From: Neisseriales bacterium | Lineage (GTDB): Bacteria; Pseudomonadota; Gammaproteobacteria; Burkholderiales; UBA11063 | Reading direction: 5' to 3' | DNA length: 10,877 nucleotides | Assembly: GCA_003538525.1 (NCBI GenBank) | Contig: DPRZ01000158.1 | Location: 1-10,877 of the forward strand | Part shown: positions 1-6,679 of the stretch, piece after piece | Layout: each line of letters opens with the position of its first letter | Position numbering within the stretch: position 1 is the stretch's first letter | The notes under the pieces: model-generated | The model's database searches: none | What the model saw: only the letters and a program-made list of their open reading frames with translations | Told to the model about the DNA's origin: nothing | Program-made: the position numbers and the translations under genes

Positions 1-6
1 TCTCCT
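1..6 (-). promoter_or_regulatory. Shine-Dalgarno of the next minus-strand gene, outside the window
   Basis: Read on the minus strand, the last bases of the window are AGGAGA, a strong ribosome binding site that overlaps the zwf stop codon TAG (5-7). This implies that another gene starts within about 10 nt beyond the window edge and is translated from the same message as zwf. By common gene order, 6-phosphogluconolactonase (pgl) or another sugar-phosphate gene would be the first guess, but none of its coding sequence is visible. Confidence 0.55.
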
Positions 7-1465
7 ATGCAATTTCTTCATGCCAGTATAAATTATCTCGAGCTAGCAATGCAGTAGAGCTTGCAGGTCCCCAAGTTCCAGCGGTATATTGTTTAGGTGC
101 GGTTTTTTGAGTTTTCCAAGTTTCTAAAATCGGTTCAACCCATTGCCACGCTGCATTTTGCTCTTGACGACTAACAAACAAGCTTAGGTTGCCGCGAATA
201 ATATCAAGTAAAAGTCTTTCGTAACCATCGGTTCTTCTGCTTGAGAACATTTCGCTAAAATCTAAATCAAGATAAACTGGTTTTAAACGGTTGGTATCGC
301 CTGGCTCTTTGGCAAGGAAGAATAACTTAACGGTTTCCTCTGGTTGAATGCGAATGATTAGACGATTGGCTGAATCTCCACCACTAGTTGGGAATATTTT
401 GCACGGAATATCTTTAAATTGAATTACAATTTCAGCAACTTTTTCTTGCATGCGTTTTCCAGTACGAAGATGGAATGGTACACCAGCCCAGCGCCAGTTT
501 TGAATTTCAGCTTTTAGCGCAACAAAAGTTTCAGTTATACTCTCAGGGCTAACATTGTTTTCTTCACGGTAACCTTTTACGGCTTCGCCATCGATTGTTC
601 CAGCTTTGTATTGACCTTTAATGACATTATGTTGAACATCTTCTTCGGTTAATGGTTTTAGCGAGCGAAGAACTTTTAATTTTTCTCCGCGAATTACATC
701 CGCATCGAGCGATGATGGCGGTTCCATAGCAACAATACACAACATTTGTAGTAAATGATTTTGTAACATATCGCGCAGTGCGCCAGTGTTTTCGTAAAAA
801 TCGCCACGTGAACCAACTCCAAGCTCTTCAGATACAGTAATTTCAACACTGCGGATCCATTGACGGCGCCATAATGCTTCAAAAAGGGTATTCCCAAAAC
901 GAATTGCCATTAAATTTTGTACTGATTCTTTACCTAAGAAATGATCAATGCGATAAATTTGGTCTTCTTTAAAGAATTGAGCAACATGATCATTGATGTC
1001 ATTTGATGAGTCAAGGTCATTACCCAATGGTTTTTCTAAGACAACTCGAGATAGATAGTGATTTAATTTTAATTCTGCCAAGTTGCTGCAAATCACTTTA
1101 AACAATTCAGGAGCCGTGGATAAGTAGAATATATTAGTTCTAGTTTGATCGATTGTTTTAAGCAGCTCAGCATAAGTTTCAACTTTAGTTGCGTCAATCT
1201 TAAGGTAAATAATTTGTTTAGCAAATTCTTGCCAATGTTTGTGTTCAACATTAGTTTTTGCGTCAGTTGCGTATTTAAAACAACTCTCTGAATACTCTTC
1301 AAGAGTCATATCGCCACGCCCCAAACAAATGAATCGTGACATTTTATCAATGTTGCCATCAATGAATGCATTGTATAAAGCAGGCAACAATTTACGTTTT
1401 ACTAAATCCCCAGTACCACCAAAGAGAACCATGTCAAAACAATTTAATTTACCAGTAAAGCTCAT
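5..1465 (-). CDS. zwf: Glucose-6-phosphate 1-dehydrogenase
   Basis: This is the cytoplasmic enzyme that oxidises glucose 6-phosphate to 6-phosphogluconolactone with NAD(P)+, the entry step of the oxidative pentose phosphate and Entner-Doudoroff routes. The 486-residue protein is full length (E. coli Zwf is 491). The N-terminal Rossmann motif GGTGDLVKRK (residues about 16-25) binds the dinucleotide. The family signature RIDHFLGKE carries the Asp174-His175 pair, and His237 in LQNHLLQ matches the catalytic base of the Leuconostoc enzyme. EKPLG supplies the substrate-binding lysine. The ATG start (1463-1465) is preceded by GAGGAA with 5 nt spacing (1471-1476 on the plus strand), which fixes the start. 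It is divergent from the PTS cluster and appears to be followed by a translationally coupled gene beyond the window edge. Cofactor preference cannot be told from the sequence alone. Confidence 0.97.
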   Translation of the reverse strand: MSFTGKLNCFDMVLFGGTGDLVKRKLLPALYNAFIDGNIDKMSRFICLGRGDMTLEEYSESCFKYATDAKTNVEHKHWQEFAKQIIYLKIDATKVETYAELLKTIDQTRTNIFYLSTAPELFKVICSNLAELKLNHYLSRVVLEKPLGNDLDSSNDINDHVAQFFKEDQIYRIDHFLGKESVQNLMAIRFGNTLFEALWRRQWIRSVEITVSEELGVGSRGDFYENTGALRDMLQNHLLQMLCIVAMEPPSSLDADVIRGEKLKVLRSLKPLTEEDVQHNVIKGQYKAGTIDGEAVKGYREENNVSPESITETFVALKAEIQNWRWAGVPFHLRTGKRMQEKVAEIVIQFKDIPCKIFPTSGGDSANRLIIRIQPEETVKLFFLAKEPGDTNRLKPVYLDLDFSEMFSSRRTDGYERLLLDIIRGNLSLFVSRQEQNAAWQWVEPILETWKTQKTAPKQYTAGTWGPASSTALLARDNLYWHEEIA

Positions 1466-1595
1466 AACTATTCCTCATCTATTTCTAAAATTACATTTAC
1501 CATGATTAGGTTTATTATTTCGAATCTAATGCATTCTCTTTCACAAGATTAATTCAATAAGCATTTTTCGACTTTAATAAATGTGCGTATGCGGT

Positions 1596-1603
1596 ATTAT
1601 AAT
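1596..1603. promoter_or_regulatory. Palindromic ATTATAAT, possible -10 element for zwf
   Basis: The 8-bp palindrome contains TATAAT on both strands (minus 1596-1601, plus 1598-1603). On the minus strand it would place zwf transcription start about 120-125 nt upstream of the ATG. The matching -35 (TTCTGA or ATTCTG, 1618-1624) is poor, so the assignment rests mainly on the perfect -10. On the plus strand no good -35 is seen. Confidence 0.25.
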
Positions 1604-1667
1604 TCAATTGACATTATTCAGAATAGGTAAATTTGGTGCGCTGCACATATATTATCAAAGTCGGTTA

Positions 1668-1676
1668 TGTTAAAAT
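1668..1676 (+). promoter_or_regulatory. Candidate extended -10 promoter for the PTS cluster
   Basis: TGTTAAAAT fits the extended -10 pattern TGnTAnnnT with one mismatch to TATAAT. It would start transcription near 1683, giving a leader of about 33 nt before the ATG at 1716. The -35 at the correct distance (about 1648-1653, TATATT) is weak, which is tolerated by extended -10 promoters. The nearby TTGACA at 1608-1613 is too far upstream to pair with it. Confidence 0.3.
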
Positions 1677-1715
1677 CCACAACGATATTATGTTCTTAAA
1701 GATAAAGGCGTTAAC

Positions 1716-4250
1716 ATGAGTATAAACCAAGTCAAATTATTTCCACCTCTTAGAGGTGTTTATGTCGATTTACCCAAGGTTCCAGATCCTGTGTTTGCAG
1801 AGAAAATGGTTGGAGATGGTTTTGCCATTGATCCATTGGAAAATGTATTGTATTCACCAATTGATGGTAAAATAAAATCAATTCATCGAGCCAAACACGC
1901 AATCACTCTTGAGTCTGAGAGTGGTTTTGATATTTTAATTCATATTGGTTTAGAGACCGTATCACTTGGTGGCAAGGGTTTTGATGTAAAAGTTAAGGAG
2001 GGGCAGTTAGTTAAAGTCGGTGATAAATTAACTGAGTTTGATATGGATTATATTGCTGGTAACGTAGTTGCTTTGATTACGCCAGTCTTAGTTACGGACA
2101 TGGAAGAGAAACAAATTAGTATTGAAATTTTACCGCATGGCGTAATCACCGATTTGAAACAAGCAATTATGTTAGTAACGCTTGGTGGAGAAAAAGCAGC
2201 AGCACCATTAGCTGATACCAGTGTTGCTCCAGTTGTGGCATCGCTTGAATCTGAATTAATTACTATTCCTAATACGCATGGAATTCATGCTCGTCCAGCG
2301 GCTCAATTAAATGCAATTGCACGCAAATATCCGAATAATGAGATTTTAATGCTCAAAGGTGAGCAATCTGCAAATGTGAAGAGTGTGGTTTCGCTATTGA
2401 GTTTATCTGTTCAATATCAAGATCAAATTAAAATTTTAGTAAAAGGTGATAATGCTACGGCGATTATTGCTGAAATTAAGAACTCTTTAATAGCAATGCA
2501 TGATGATGCGAATGAAACACCTACGCCGCCAGCGAAGGCATTGACTAATGTTGACAGCAAAGTGGAAAATGGCAAATATCATGGAGTAGTTGGTTCAACT
2601 GGTTTAGCTGTAGCAAAATTGGTACAACAAACAGGTGTGCAATTTAAATATGAGCGTTTTGCTGCTGATACTGAACTTGAGTTAGCTAAATTAGCTACAG
2701 TTATCAAAGAACTAACCGTTGAACTTGAGGCTGAAATTAAGGGGCTTAATCATCAAGACGTTGCGCATAAAAATATATTAAGTGCGCATTTAATGATTTT
2801 AACTGATCCAGAATTAGCGACTAATGCTAAAAATTTAATTATGGCGGGGCAATCCGCTCCCTTTGCATGGGAGAAAGCTACGGCTGAATCTTGTAACGCC
2901 TTACTTGCGACAGGTAATGAGTTATTAATTGAACGCCAAAGTGATTTTATTGATGTACGTGATCGGGTGTTAACCGCAATTTGTGGTTCTGATAACAAAG
3001 TTACGCAGAGCTATAATGAAGATGTTATTTTGGTTGCAGATGATTTTACGCCATCGCAAGTTATTGCTATGAGTGAGCAAGTTAAAGGTTTGGTTAGTGT
3101 TCGTGGTGGGGTTACGTCACATGTCTCAATTTTAGCACGCACACGCGGTATTCCTCTGTTAATTGGTGTCGCGAAAGAGATTCTACAAGAATCTAGTAAG
3201 TTAGTAATTTTGGAAACTGTAAATACGGCAACATTACATACGTTACCGAGTTCTGATGAGTTAACACAAGCTAAAGCTGAAGTTTCTAAGCGTGAAGAAG
3301 TGTTACGTGTAGCTAAAGAGTCTTCTAGCTTGCCTGCAACGACTACCGACGGTTATCAAGTAAACTGTTTGGCAAACATTGGAAATGTTAAAGAAGCCGA
3401 AATCGCTGCTAAAAATGGTGCTGAAGGCGTTGGGTTATTTAGAACTGAGTTTATGTTCTTAGAATCTAAAGAAGCTCCAACTGAAGAAGCTCAATATGAA
3501 GAATATATGGCAATTGATAAGGCATTAGGTCATAAACCTTTTGTTATTCGCACACTTGATGCGGGTGGTGATAAAAAAATTACTTATCTAACTCAAATGC
3601 ATGAAGATAATCCAATGTTGGGTGTGCGTGGTGTACGCTTATGCTTAGCCAATCGCGAATTATTTAAAACTCAACTTCGTGCTATTTTGCGCACAGAAGC
3701 TGAAAATGTCAAAGTTATGATACCGATGATTTCAAAATTATCTGAATATCGCGCGGTTAAACAGATGTTTGAAGAGATTAAAACTGAATTGAATATTAAA
3801 GCCAATGTTCAATTAGGAATCATGGTTGAAGTGCCGTCGGTTGCATTTATGAGTGAGGCCTTTGCTAAAGAAGTAGATTTTATGTCAATCGGTACGAATG
3901 ATTTGACTCAATATGTGATGGCTGTAGATCGTGAACACACCGAATTAGCCAAAGATGTTGATCATTTACATCCTGCAGTGATTACCGCGATTGCGGCAAC
4001 CGCTCGTGGTGCAAATAAACACAGCACTTATTTATCGGTTTGTGGGTTAATGGCTTCAGAGAAATTAGCTATTCCTGTTTTGATTGGTTTGGGCATTAAA
4101 TATCTGTCAATGACAGTTAGTGCTATTCCAGAGAATAAAGCTTTTATTCGCACTTTGAATTATGCTAAGTGTAAAGAAGTTGCTGATCATTGCTTGAGTT
4201 TAACTACTGCGATTGAAGTTCGCGAGTATTTAAAAAGTCAATTTAATTAA
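1716..4250 (+). CDS. nagF: Multiphosphoryl transfer protein: EIIA(Glc)-HPr-EI fusion of a GlcNAc-type PTS
   Basis: This soluble protein carries phosphate from PEP to a membrane EIICB through three fused PTS modules. Residues 1 to about 150 are an EIIA of the glucose family: His61 (KHAITLES) and the phospho-acceptor His76 (LIHIGLETV). An Ala/Pro-rich linker leads to an HPr domain (about 180-265) with active His191 in GIHARPAAQL and a serine equivalent to HPr Ser46 at 223. A second linker (about 266-286) leads to a complete enzyme I domain (287-844) with His469 in GGVTSHVSILAR, the PEP-binding runs RTLDAGGDK and NPMLGVRGVRL, SIGTNDLTQY, and Cys776 in VCGLMA. The length of 844 matches GlcNAc PTS fusions such as Pseudomonas NagF. 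AAAGG at 1704-1708 lies 7 nt before the ATG. It is followed 21 nt later by the matching permease. The gene symbol is by analogy; the domain assignment is firm. Confidence 0.93.
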   Translation: MSINQVKLFPPLRGVYVDLPKVPDPVFAEKMVGDGFAIDPLENVLYSPIDGKIKSIHRAKHAITLESESGFDILIHIGLETVSLGGKGFDVKVKEGQLVKVGDKLTEFDMDYIAGNVVALITPVLVTDMEEKQISIEILPHGVITDLKQAIMLVTLGGEKAAAPLADTSVAPVVASLESELITIPNTHGIHARPAAQLNAIARKYPNNEILMLKGEQSANVKSVVSLLSLSVQYQDQIKILVKGDNATAIIAEIKNSLIAMHDDANETPTPPAKALTNVDSKVENGKYHGVVGSTGLAVAKLVQQTGVQFKYERFAADTELELAKLATVIKELTVELEAEIKGLNHQDVAHKNILSAHLMILTDPELATNAKNLIMAGQSAPFAWEKATAESCNALLATGNELLIERQSDFIDVRDRVLTAICGSDNKVTQSYNEDVILVADDFTPSQVIAMSEQVKGLVSVRGGVTSHVSILARTRGIPLLIGVAKEILQESSKLVILETVNTATLHTLPSSDELTQAKAEVSKREEVLRVAKESSSLPATTTDGYQVNCLANIGNVKEAEIAAKNGAEGVGLFRTEFMFLESKEAPTEEAQYEEYMAIDKALGHKPFVIRTLDAGGDKKITYLTQMHEDNPMLGVRGVRLCLANRELFKTQLRAILRTEAENVKVMIPMISKLSEYRAVKQMFEEIKTELNIKANVQLGIMVEVPSVAFMSEAFAKEVDFMSIGTNDLTQYVMAVDREHTELAKDVDHLHPAVITAIAATARGANKHSTYLSVCGLMASEKLAIPVLIGLGIKYLSMTVSAIPENKAFIRTLNYAKCKEVADHCLSLTTAIEVREYLKSQFN

Positions 4251-4271
4251 TTTATATTTGAGGAAATAAAA

Positions 4272-5975
4272 ATGGCATTGAAATTCTCTTCAATCCAAGC
4301 TCTTGGACGTGCTTTAATGCTGCCAATTGCGATGTTACCAGTAGCTGGTTTGCTACTTCGATTTGGTCAACCAGATTTGTTAAATATTCAAGCGATTGCT
4401 GATGCTGGTAATGCAATTTTTGCCAATCTGCCTTTATTGTTTGCTATTGGTGTCGCGGTTGGATTTGCCAAAGATAATAACGGAGCATCTGGTTTAGCTG
4501 GTGCGGTTGGGTATTTAATTTTGGTGGCGATGTTAAAATCAATTAATAAAGATATCGATAGCGGTGTGCTTGGTGGTATTTTAATTGGTTCAATTGCTGG
4601 AGTTTTATATAATAAGTATAAAGATATTAAACTTCCAGAATTTTTAGCTTTTTTTGGCGGAAAACGTTTTATTCCAATTGCAACAGGGATTTCTGCGGTA
4701 ATTTTGGGTATTGCAATGGGTTATGTTTGGCCACCAATTCAAAATGGTTTACATTCTTTTAGTCAATGGATGGCTGAGTCTGGTGAAGTTGGAATGTTTA
4801 TTTATGGCTTATTTAATCGTTTACTGTTGGTAACTGGGTTACATCATGTCTTAAATAGTTTATTTTGGTTTCAGTTGGGGGATTTCACCAATGCTCAAGG
4901 TGTGGTTGTGCATGGTGATATTGCACGCTTCATGGCTGGTGATCCAACGGCTGGATTCTTCCAAGCTGGTTTTTTCCCAATTATGATGTTTGGTTTACCC
5001 GCAATTTGTTTAGCAATGTATACTACGGCGCATTCACAAAACAAAAAAATGGTGGCTGGATTGTTATTATCGATGGCTTTAACTTCATTTTTAACAGGCG
5101 TTACCGAACCAATTGAATATTCATTTGTCTTTTTAGCTCCTGTTTTATATGTAATTCATGCAGTGTTAACTGGTATTTCATTGGCGGTTATGGAACTACT
5201 CCATGTACGCTTAGGATTCTCTTTTTCTGCTGGTGCAATTGATTATGTACTCTTCTTTAAATTGGCGCAAAATCCGTTACTGATGTTGCCGGTTGGTGCT
5301 GTAATGTTTGTATTGTATTACTCATTAGGCGTGTTTTTCATTAAGAAATTTAATCTGCCAACCATTGGGCGCGAGTCTGAAGAAGAAATTGCTGCGGCTA
5401 AAGTTGCACTTATTTCCAATGACAGTGTTGAAATGCAGTATATTAATGCCTTGGGTGGTGCAGATAATTTAATTAATGTTGATGCTTGTACTACTCGTTT
5501 ACGTTTAGTGGTGCGTTCATCAGAAAATATTAATAAACCAATTTTGAAAGCACTTGGTGCTAAGGGTTTTGTAACCCCAGCCCCTGATTCAGTTCAAGTT
5601 ATTTTGGGTCCTCAAGCTGAAATTATTGCGAGTAAAATCCGTGATACATTAAATCAATTAGGGCGTAACTTAACCATTCAATCGGCTGAAAAAACTCCAT
5701 TAGCGGTGACTAAAGTTGCGCCTGCGAGTATAAATGTTTCTGCTGCAACTGAAATTTTAAGTGCGTTAGGTGGCAAATCTAATCTTAAATCGATAAATTT
5801 AGTTGCCTTAACTCGTGCTAAAATTGAGCTTAAAGATGAAAAAACAATTGATTTAGCCAAGCTTAAAGCGCAGGGTGTAATTGAGGTTATTAATCTTAAC
5901 TCTAAAACCAAACAGCTTTATATTGGTGTTGCGGCTGAAAATATTGTAGCAGGTATTAATCAGCTAATGAAATAA
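4272..5975 (+). CDS. nagE: PTS N-acetylglucosamine-type permease EIICB with an extra degenerate EIIB-like domain
   Basis: This inner-membrane transporter takes up and phosphorylates a sugar, most likely N-acetylglucosamine. The EIIC part (about 1-370) is hydrophobic with around ten membrane segments and closely resembles E. coli NagE as recalled: LPVAGLLLRFGQPDLLN, FFGGKRF, YVWPP, HGDI.RF.AGD..AGFF, and the signature GVTEPIEYSF. The EIIB domain (about 390-465) has the phospho-acceptor Cys406 in DACTTRLRL. The EIIA domain of E. coli NagE is absent; that activity sits in the upstream fusion protein. In its place residues about 487-567 form a second EIIB-like unit (ALGGKSNL, then VALTRAKIEL) in which the cysteine is replaced by Leu513. 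A strong GAGGAA (4260-4265) lies 6 nt before the ATG. Substrate identity rests on family resemblance; glucose or glucosamine cannot be excluded. Confidence 0.92.
   Translation: MALKFSSIQALGRALMLPIAMLPVAGLLLRFGQPDLLNIQAIADAGNAIFANLPLLFAIGVAVGFAKDNNGASGLAGAVGYLILVAMLKSINKDIDSGVLGGILIGSIAGVLYNKYKDIKLPEFLAFFGGKRFIPIATGISAVILGIAMGYVWPPIQNGLHSFSQWMAESGEVGMFIYGLFNRLLLVTGLHHVLNSLFWFQLGDFTNAQGVVVHGDIARFMAGDPTAGFFQAGFFPIMMFGLPAICLAMYTTAHSQNKKMVAGLLLSMALTSFLTGVTEPIEYSFVFLAPVLYVIHAVLTGISLAVMELLHVRLGFSFSAGAIDYVLFFKLAQNPLLMLPVGAVMFVLYYSLGVFFIKKFNLPTIGRESEEEIAAAKVALISNDSVEMQYINALGGADNLINVDACTTRLRLVVRSSENINKPILKALGAKGFVTPAPDSVQVILGPQAEIIASKIRDTLNQLGRNLTIQSAEKTPLAVTKVAPASINVSAATEILSALGGKSNLKSINLVALTRAKIELKDEKTIDLAKLKAQGVIEVINLNSKTKQLYIGVAAENIVAGINQLMK
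5720..5972 (+). other. Cysteine-less second EIIB-like domain at the C-terminus of NagE
   Basis: Residues about 484-567 of the permease repeat the outline of the preceding EIIB domain: ALGG.xNL near the start, a strand-turn at the active-site loop, then KALGAKG versus LKAQGV, and a closing amphipathic helix ending NQL versus NQLM. The active-site Cys406 aligns with Leu513 (codon 5808-5810), and the basic TTRLRL run is changed to T.RAKIEL. It therefore cannot accept a phosphate by the normal thiol route. Family knowledge suggests that some NagE proteins of about 570 residues in other proteobacteria carry a similar tail, so it may be an ancestral structural or docking domain and not a recent decay product. 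Confidence 0.7.
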
Positions 5976-5996
5976 TAACTATTATGGAATGTCTTA

Positions 5997-6410
5997 ATGA
6001 TAAGTGTATTCATAATTTCACATTCGGAAATTGCGAATAGTTTTGCTTATTGCTTAGAACATATCATGAATAAACGGGTAGATAATTTAGTTATCCTACC
6101 CGTGAAAAAATCTGAAGCGCCAGATGCTATTATTCTGCGCGCTAAAGAAATTATAGAACGCCAGCTTACGAAAGCCGATGGCGTTCTTATTCTTTGTGAT
6201 ATCTTTGGTGCTACACCGAGCAATATAGCTACTGAACTAATCCAATCTGGTCGAATTGAATTAATTACTGGTCTAAATTTACCAATGTTAATACGTGCGA
6301 TATCGTATTCAAGTCAAGGCTTAGATTTATGCGTAGCTAAGGCAATGGAGGGTGGGATTAATGGGATAATCCACGTTCAAGGAGAAATAAATGTTAACCC
6401 AACAAATTGA
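5997..6410 (+). CDS. PTS EIIA component, mannose (EIIA-Man) family
   Basis: This 137-residue soluble protein is the EIIA-Man fold alone. Phospho-acceptor His9 lies in FIISHSEIA right after the first strand, and Asp68 in LCDIFGATPSN is the conserved acid near the active site. No EIIB, EIIC or EIID of the mannose family is encoded in the window, so it probably acts as a regulatory phospho-protein receiving phosphate from the adjacent HPr, as for the ptsM/manX genes that precede ptsH in betaproteobacteria. It starts 21 nt after nagE, with GGAA (5986-5989) 7 nt before the ATG, and its last 20 nt overlap the HPr gene, which suggests translational coupling. The fold and active site are clear; the target of the phospho-signal is unknown. 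Confidence 0.9.
   Translation: MISVFIISHSEIANSFAYCLEHIMNKRVDNLVILPVKKSEAPDAIILRAKEIIERQLTKADGVLILCDIFGATPSNIATELIQSGRIELITGLNLPMLIRAISYSSQGLDLCVAKAMEGGINGIIHVQGEINVNPTN
6379..6384 (+). promoter_or_regulatory. Internal Shine-Dalgarno that sets the HPr start
   Basis: AAGGAG lies inside the 3' end of the EIIA-Man gene, 6 nt before the ATG at 6391. It is the strongest ribosome binding site in the PTS cluster and supports a start that overlaps the upstream gene by 20 nt, possibly to make HPr in excess of EIIA. Confidence 0.7.
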
Positions 6411-6660
6411 AATTATAAATAAATTAGGCCTACATGCGCGTGCATCTTCAAAGTTAGTTCAACTTTCAAATTCATTTAAATCAAATATTTTTATTGAGCG
6501 CAATGGGCGTAAAGCAAATGCGAAGAGTATCATGTCTTTAATGATGTTAGCGGCTTCAAAAGGTAGTGAAATAACTTTAATTTGTAATGGTGAAGATGAG
6601 CAGGCTGCTCAAGAAAAAATTATTGAATTATTTGCAAACCGTTTTGGTGAAAATGAATAA
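6391..6660 (+). CDS. ptsH: Phosphocarrier protein HPr
   Basis: This small cytoplasmic carrier takes phosphate from enzyme I on His15 and passes it to EIIA proteins. At 89 residues it is of normal length. His15 sits in GLHARASSKL; the usual proline after HAR is replaced by Ala-Ser, as is common in betaproteobacterial HPr. Ser46 in AKSIMSLMMLAASKG keeps the context recognised by HPr kinase/phosphorylase (HprK), so Ser-phosphorylation control is possible, although no hprK is in the window. It overlaps the EIIA-Man gene and precedes ptsI by 19 nt, the standard ptsH-ptsI order. It is separate from the HPr domain fused in the upstream transport protein. Confidence 0.95.
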   Translation: MLTQQIEIINKLGLHARASSKLVQLSNSFKSNIFIERNGRKANAKSIMSLMMLAASKGSEITLICNGEDEQAAQEKIIELFANRFGENE

Positions 6661-6679
6661 TAATTAAAGGTAGTACAAA

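Larger units (their letters stand above)
1466..1715. other. Divergent intergenic region between zwf and the PTS cluster
   Basis: This 250-bp AT-rich stretch is the only sizeable non-coding region of the window and must hold the promoters for both directions. Visible elements are the zwf ribosome binding site (1471-1476, minus), an ATTATAAT palindrome usable as a -10 on either strand (1596-1603), an isolated TTGACA (1608-1613, plus), the short inverted repeats TATTC/GAATA (1615-1625) and GTGC/GCAC (1636-1646), and an extended -10 candidate (1668-1676). No small ORF with a credible start and no riboswitch-like fold was recognised. None of the inverted repeats matches an operator I can name with confidence. 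Confidence 0.7.

Noticed and set aside
1482..1497. HexR-like half-site TGTAATTTTA (minus strand) near the zwf ribosome site
   Set aside because: Only one half resembles the TGTAAT...ATTACA palindrome; the other arm reads AGAAAT, too poor to support an operator.
1239..1505. Plus-strand 88-codon open frame across the zwf start
   Set aside because: It is antisense to conserved zwf codons, with no ribosome site and no recognisable protein features.
1608..1613. Consensus -35 TTGACA on the plus strand
   Set aside because: No acceptable -10 lies 16-18 bp downstream (the region reads ATTTGG), and it is too far from the extended -10 at 1668-1676.
5678..5911. Minus-strand 77-codon frame opposite the end of nagE
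   Set aside because: It is antisense to the EIIB-like tail; there is no start context and low-complexity composition reflects codon shadowing.
5976..5996. Possible terminator between nagE and the EIIA-Man gene
   Set aside because: The 21-nt gap has no inverted repeat or U-tract.
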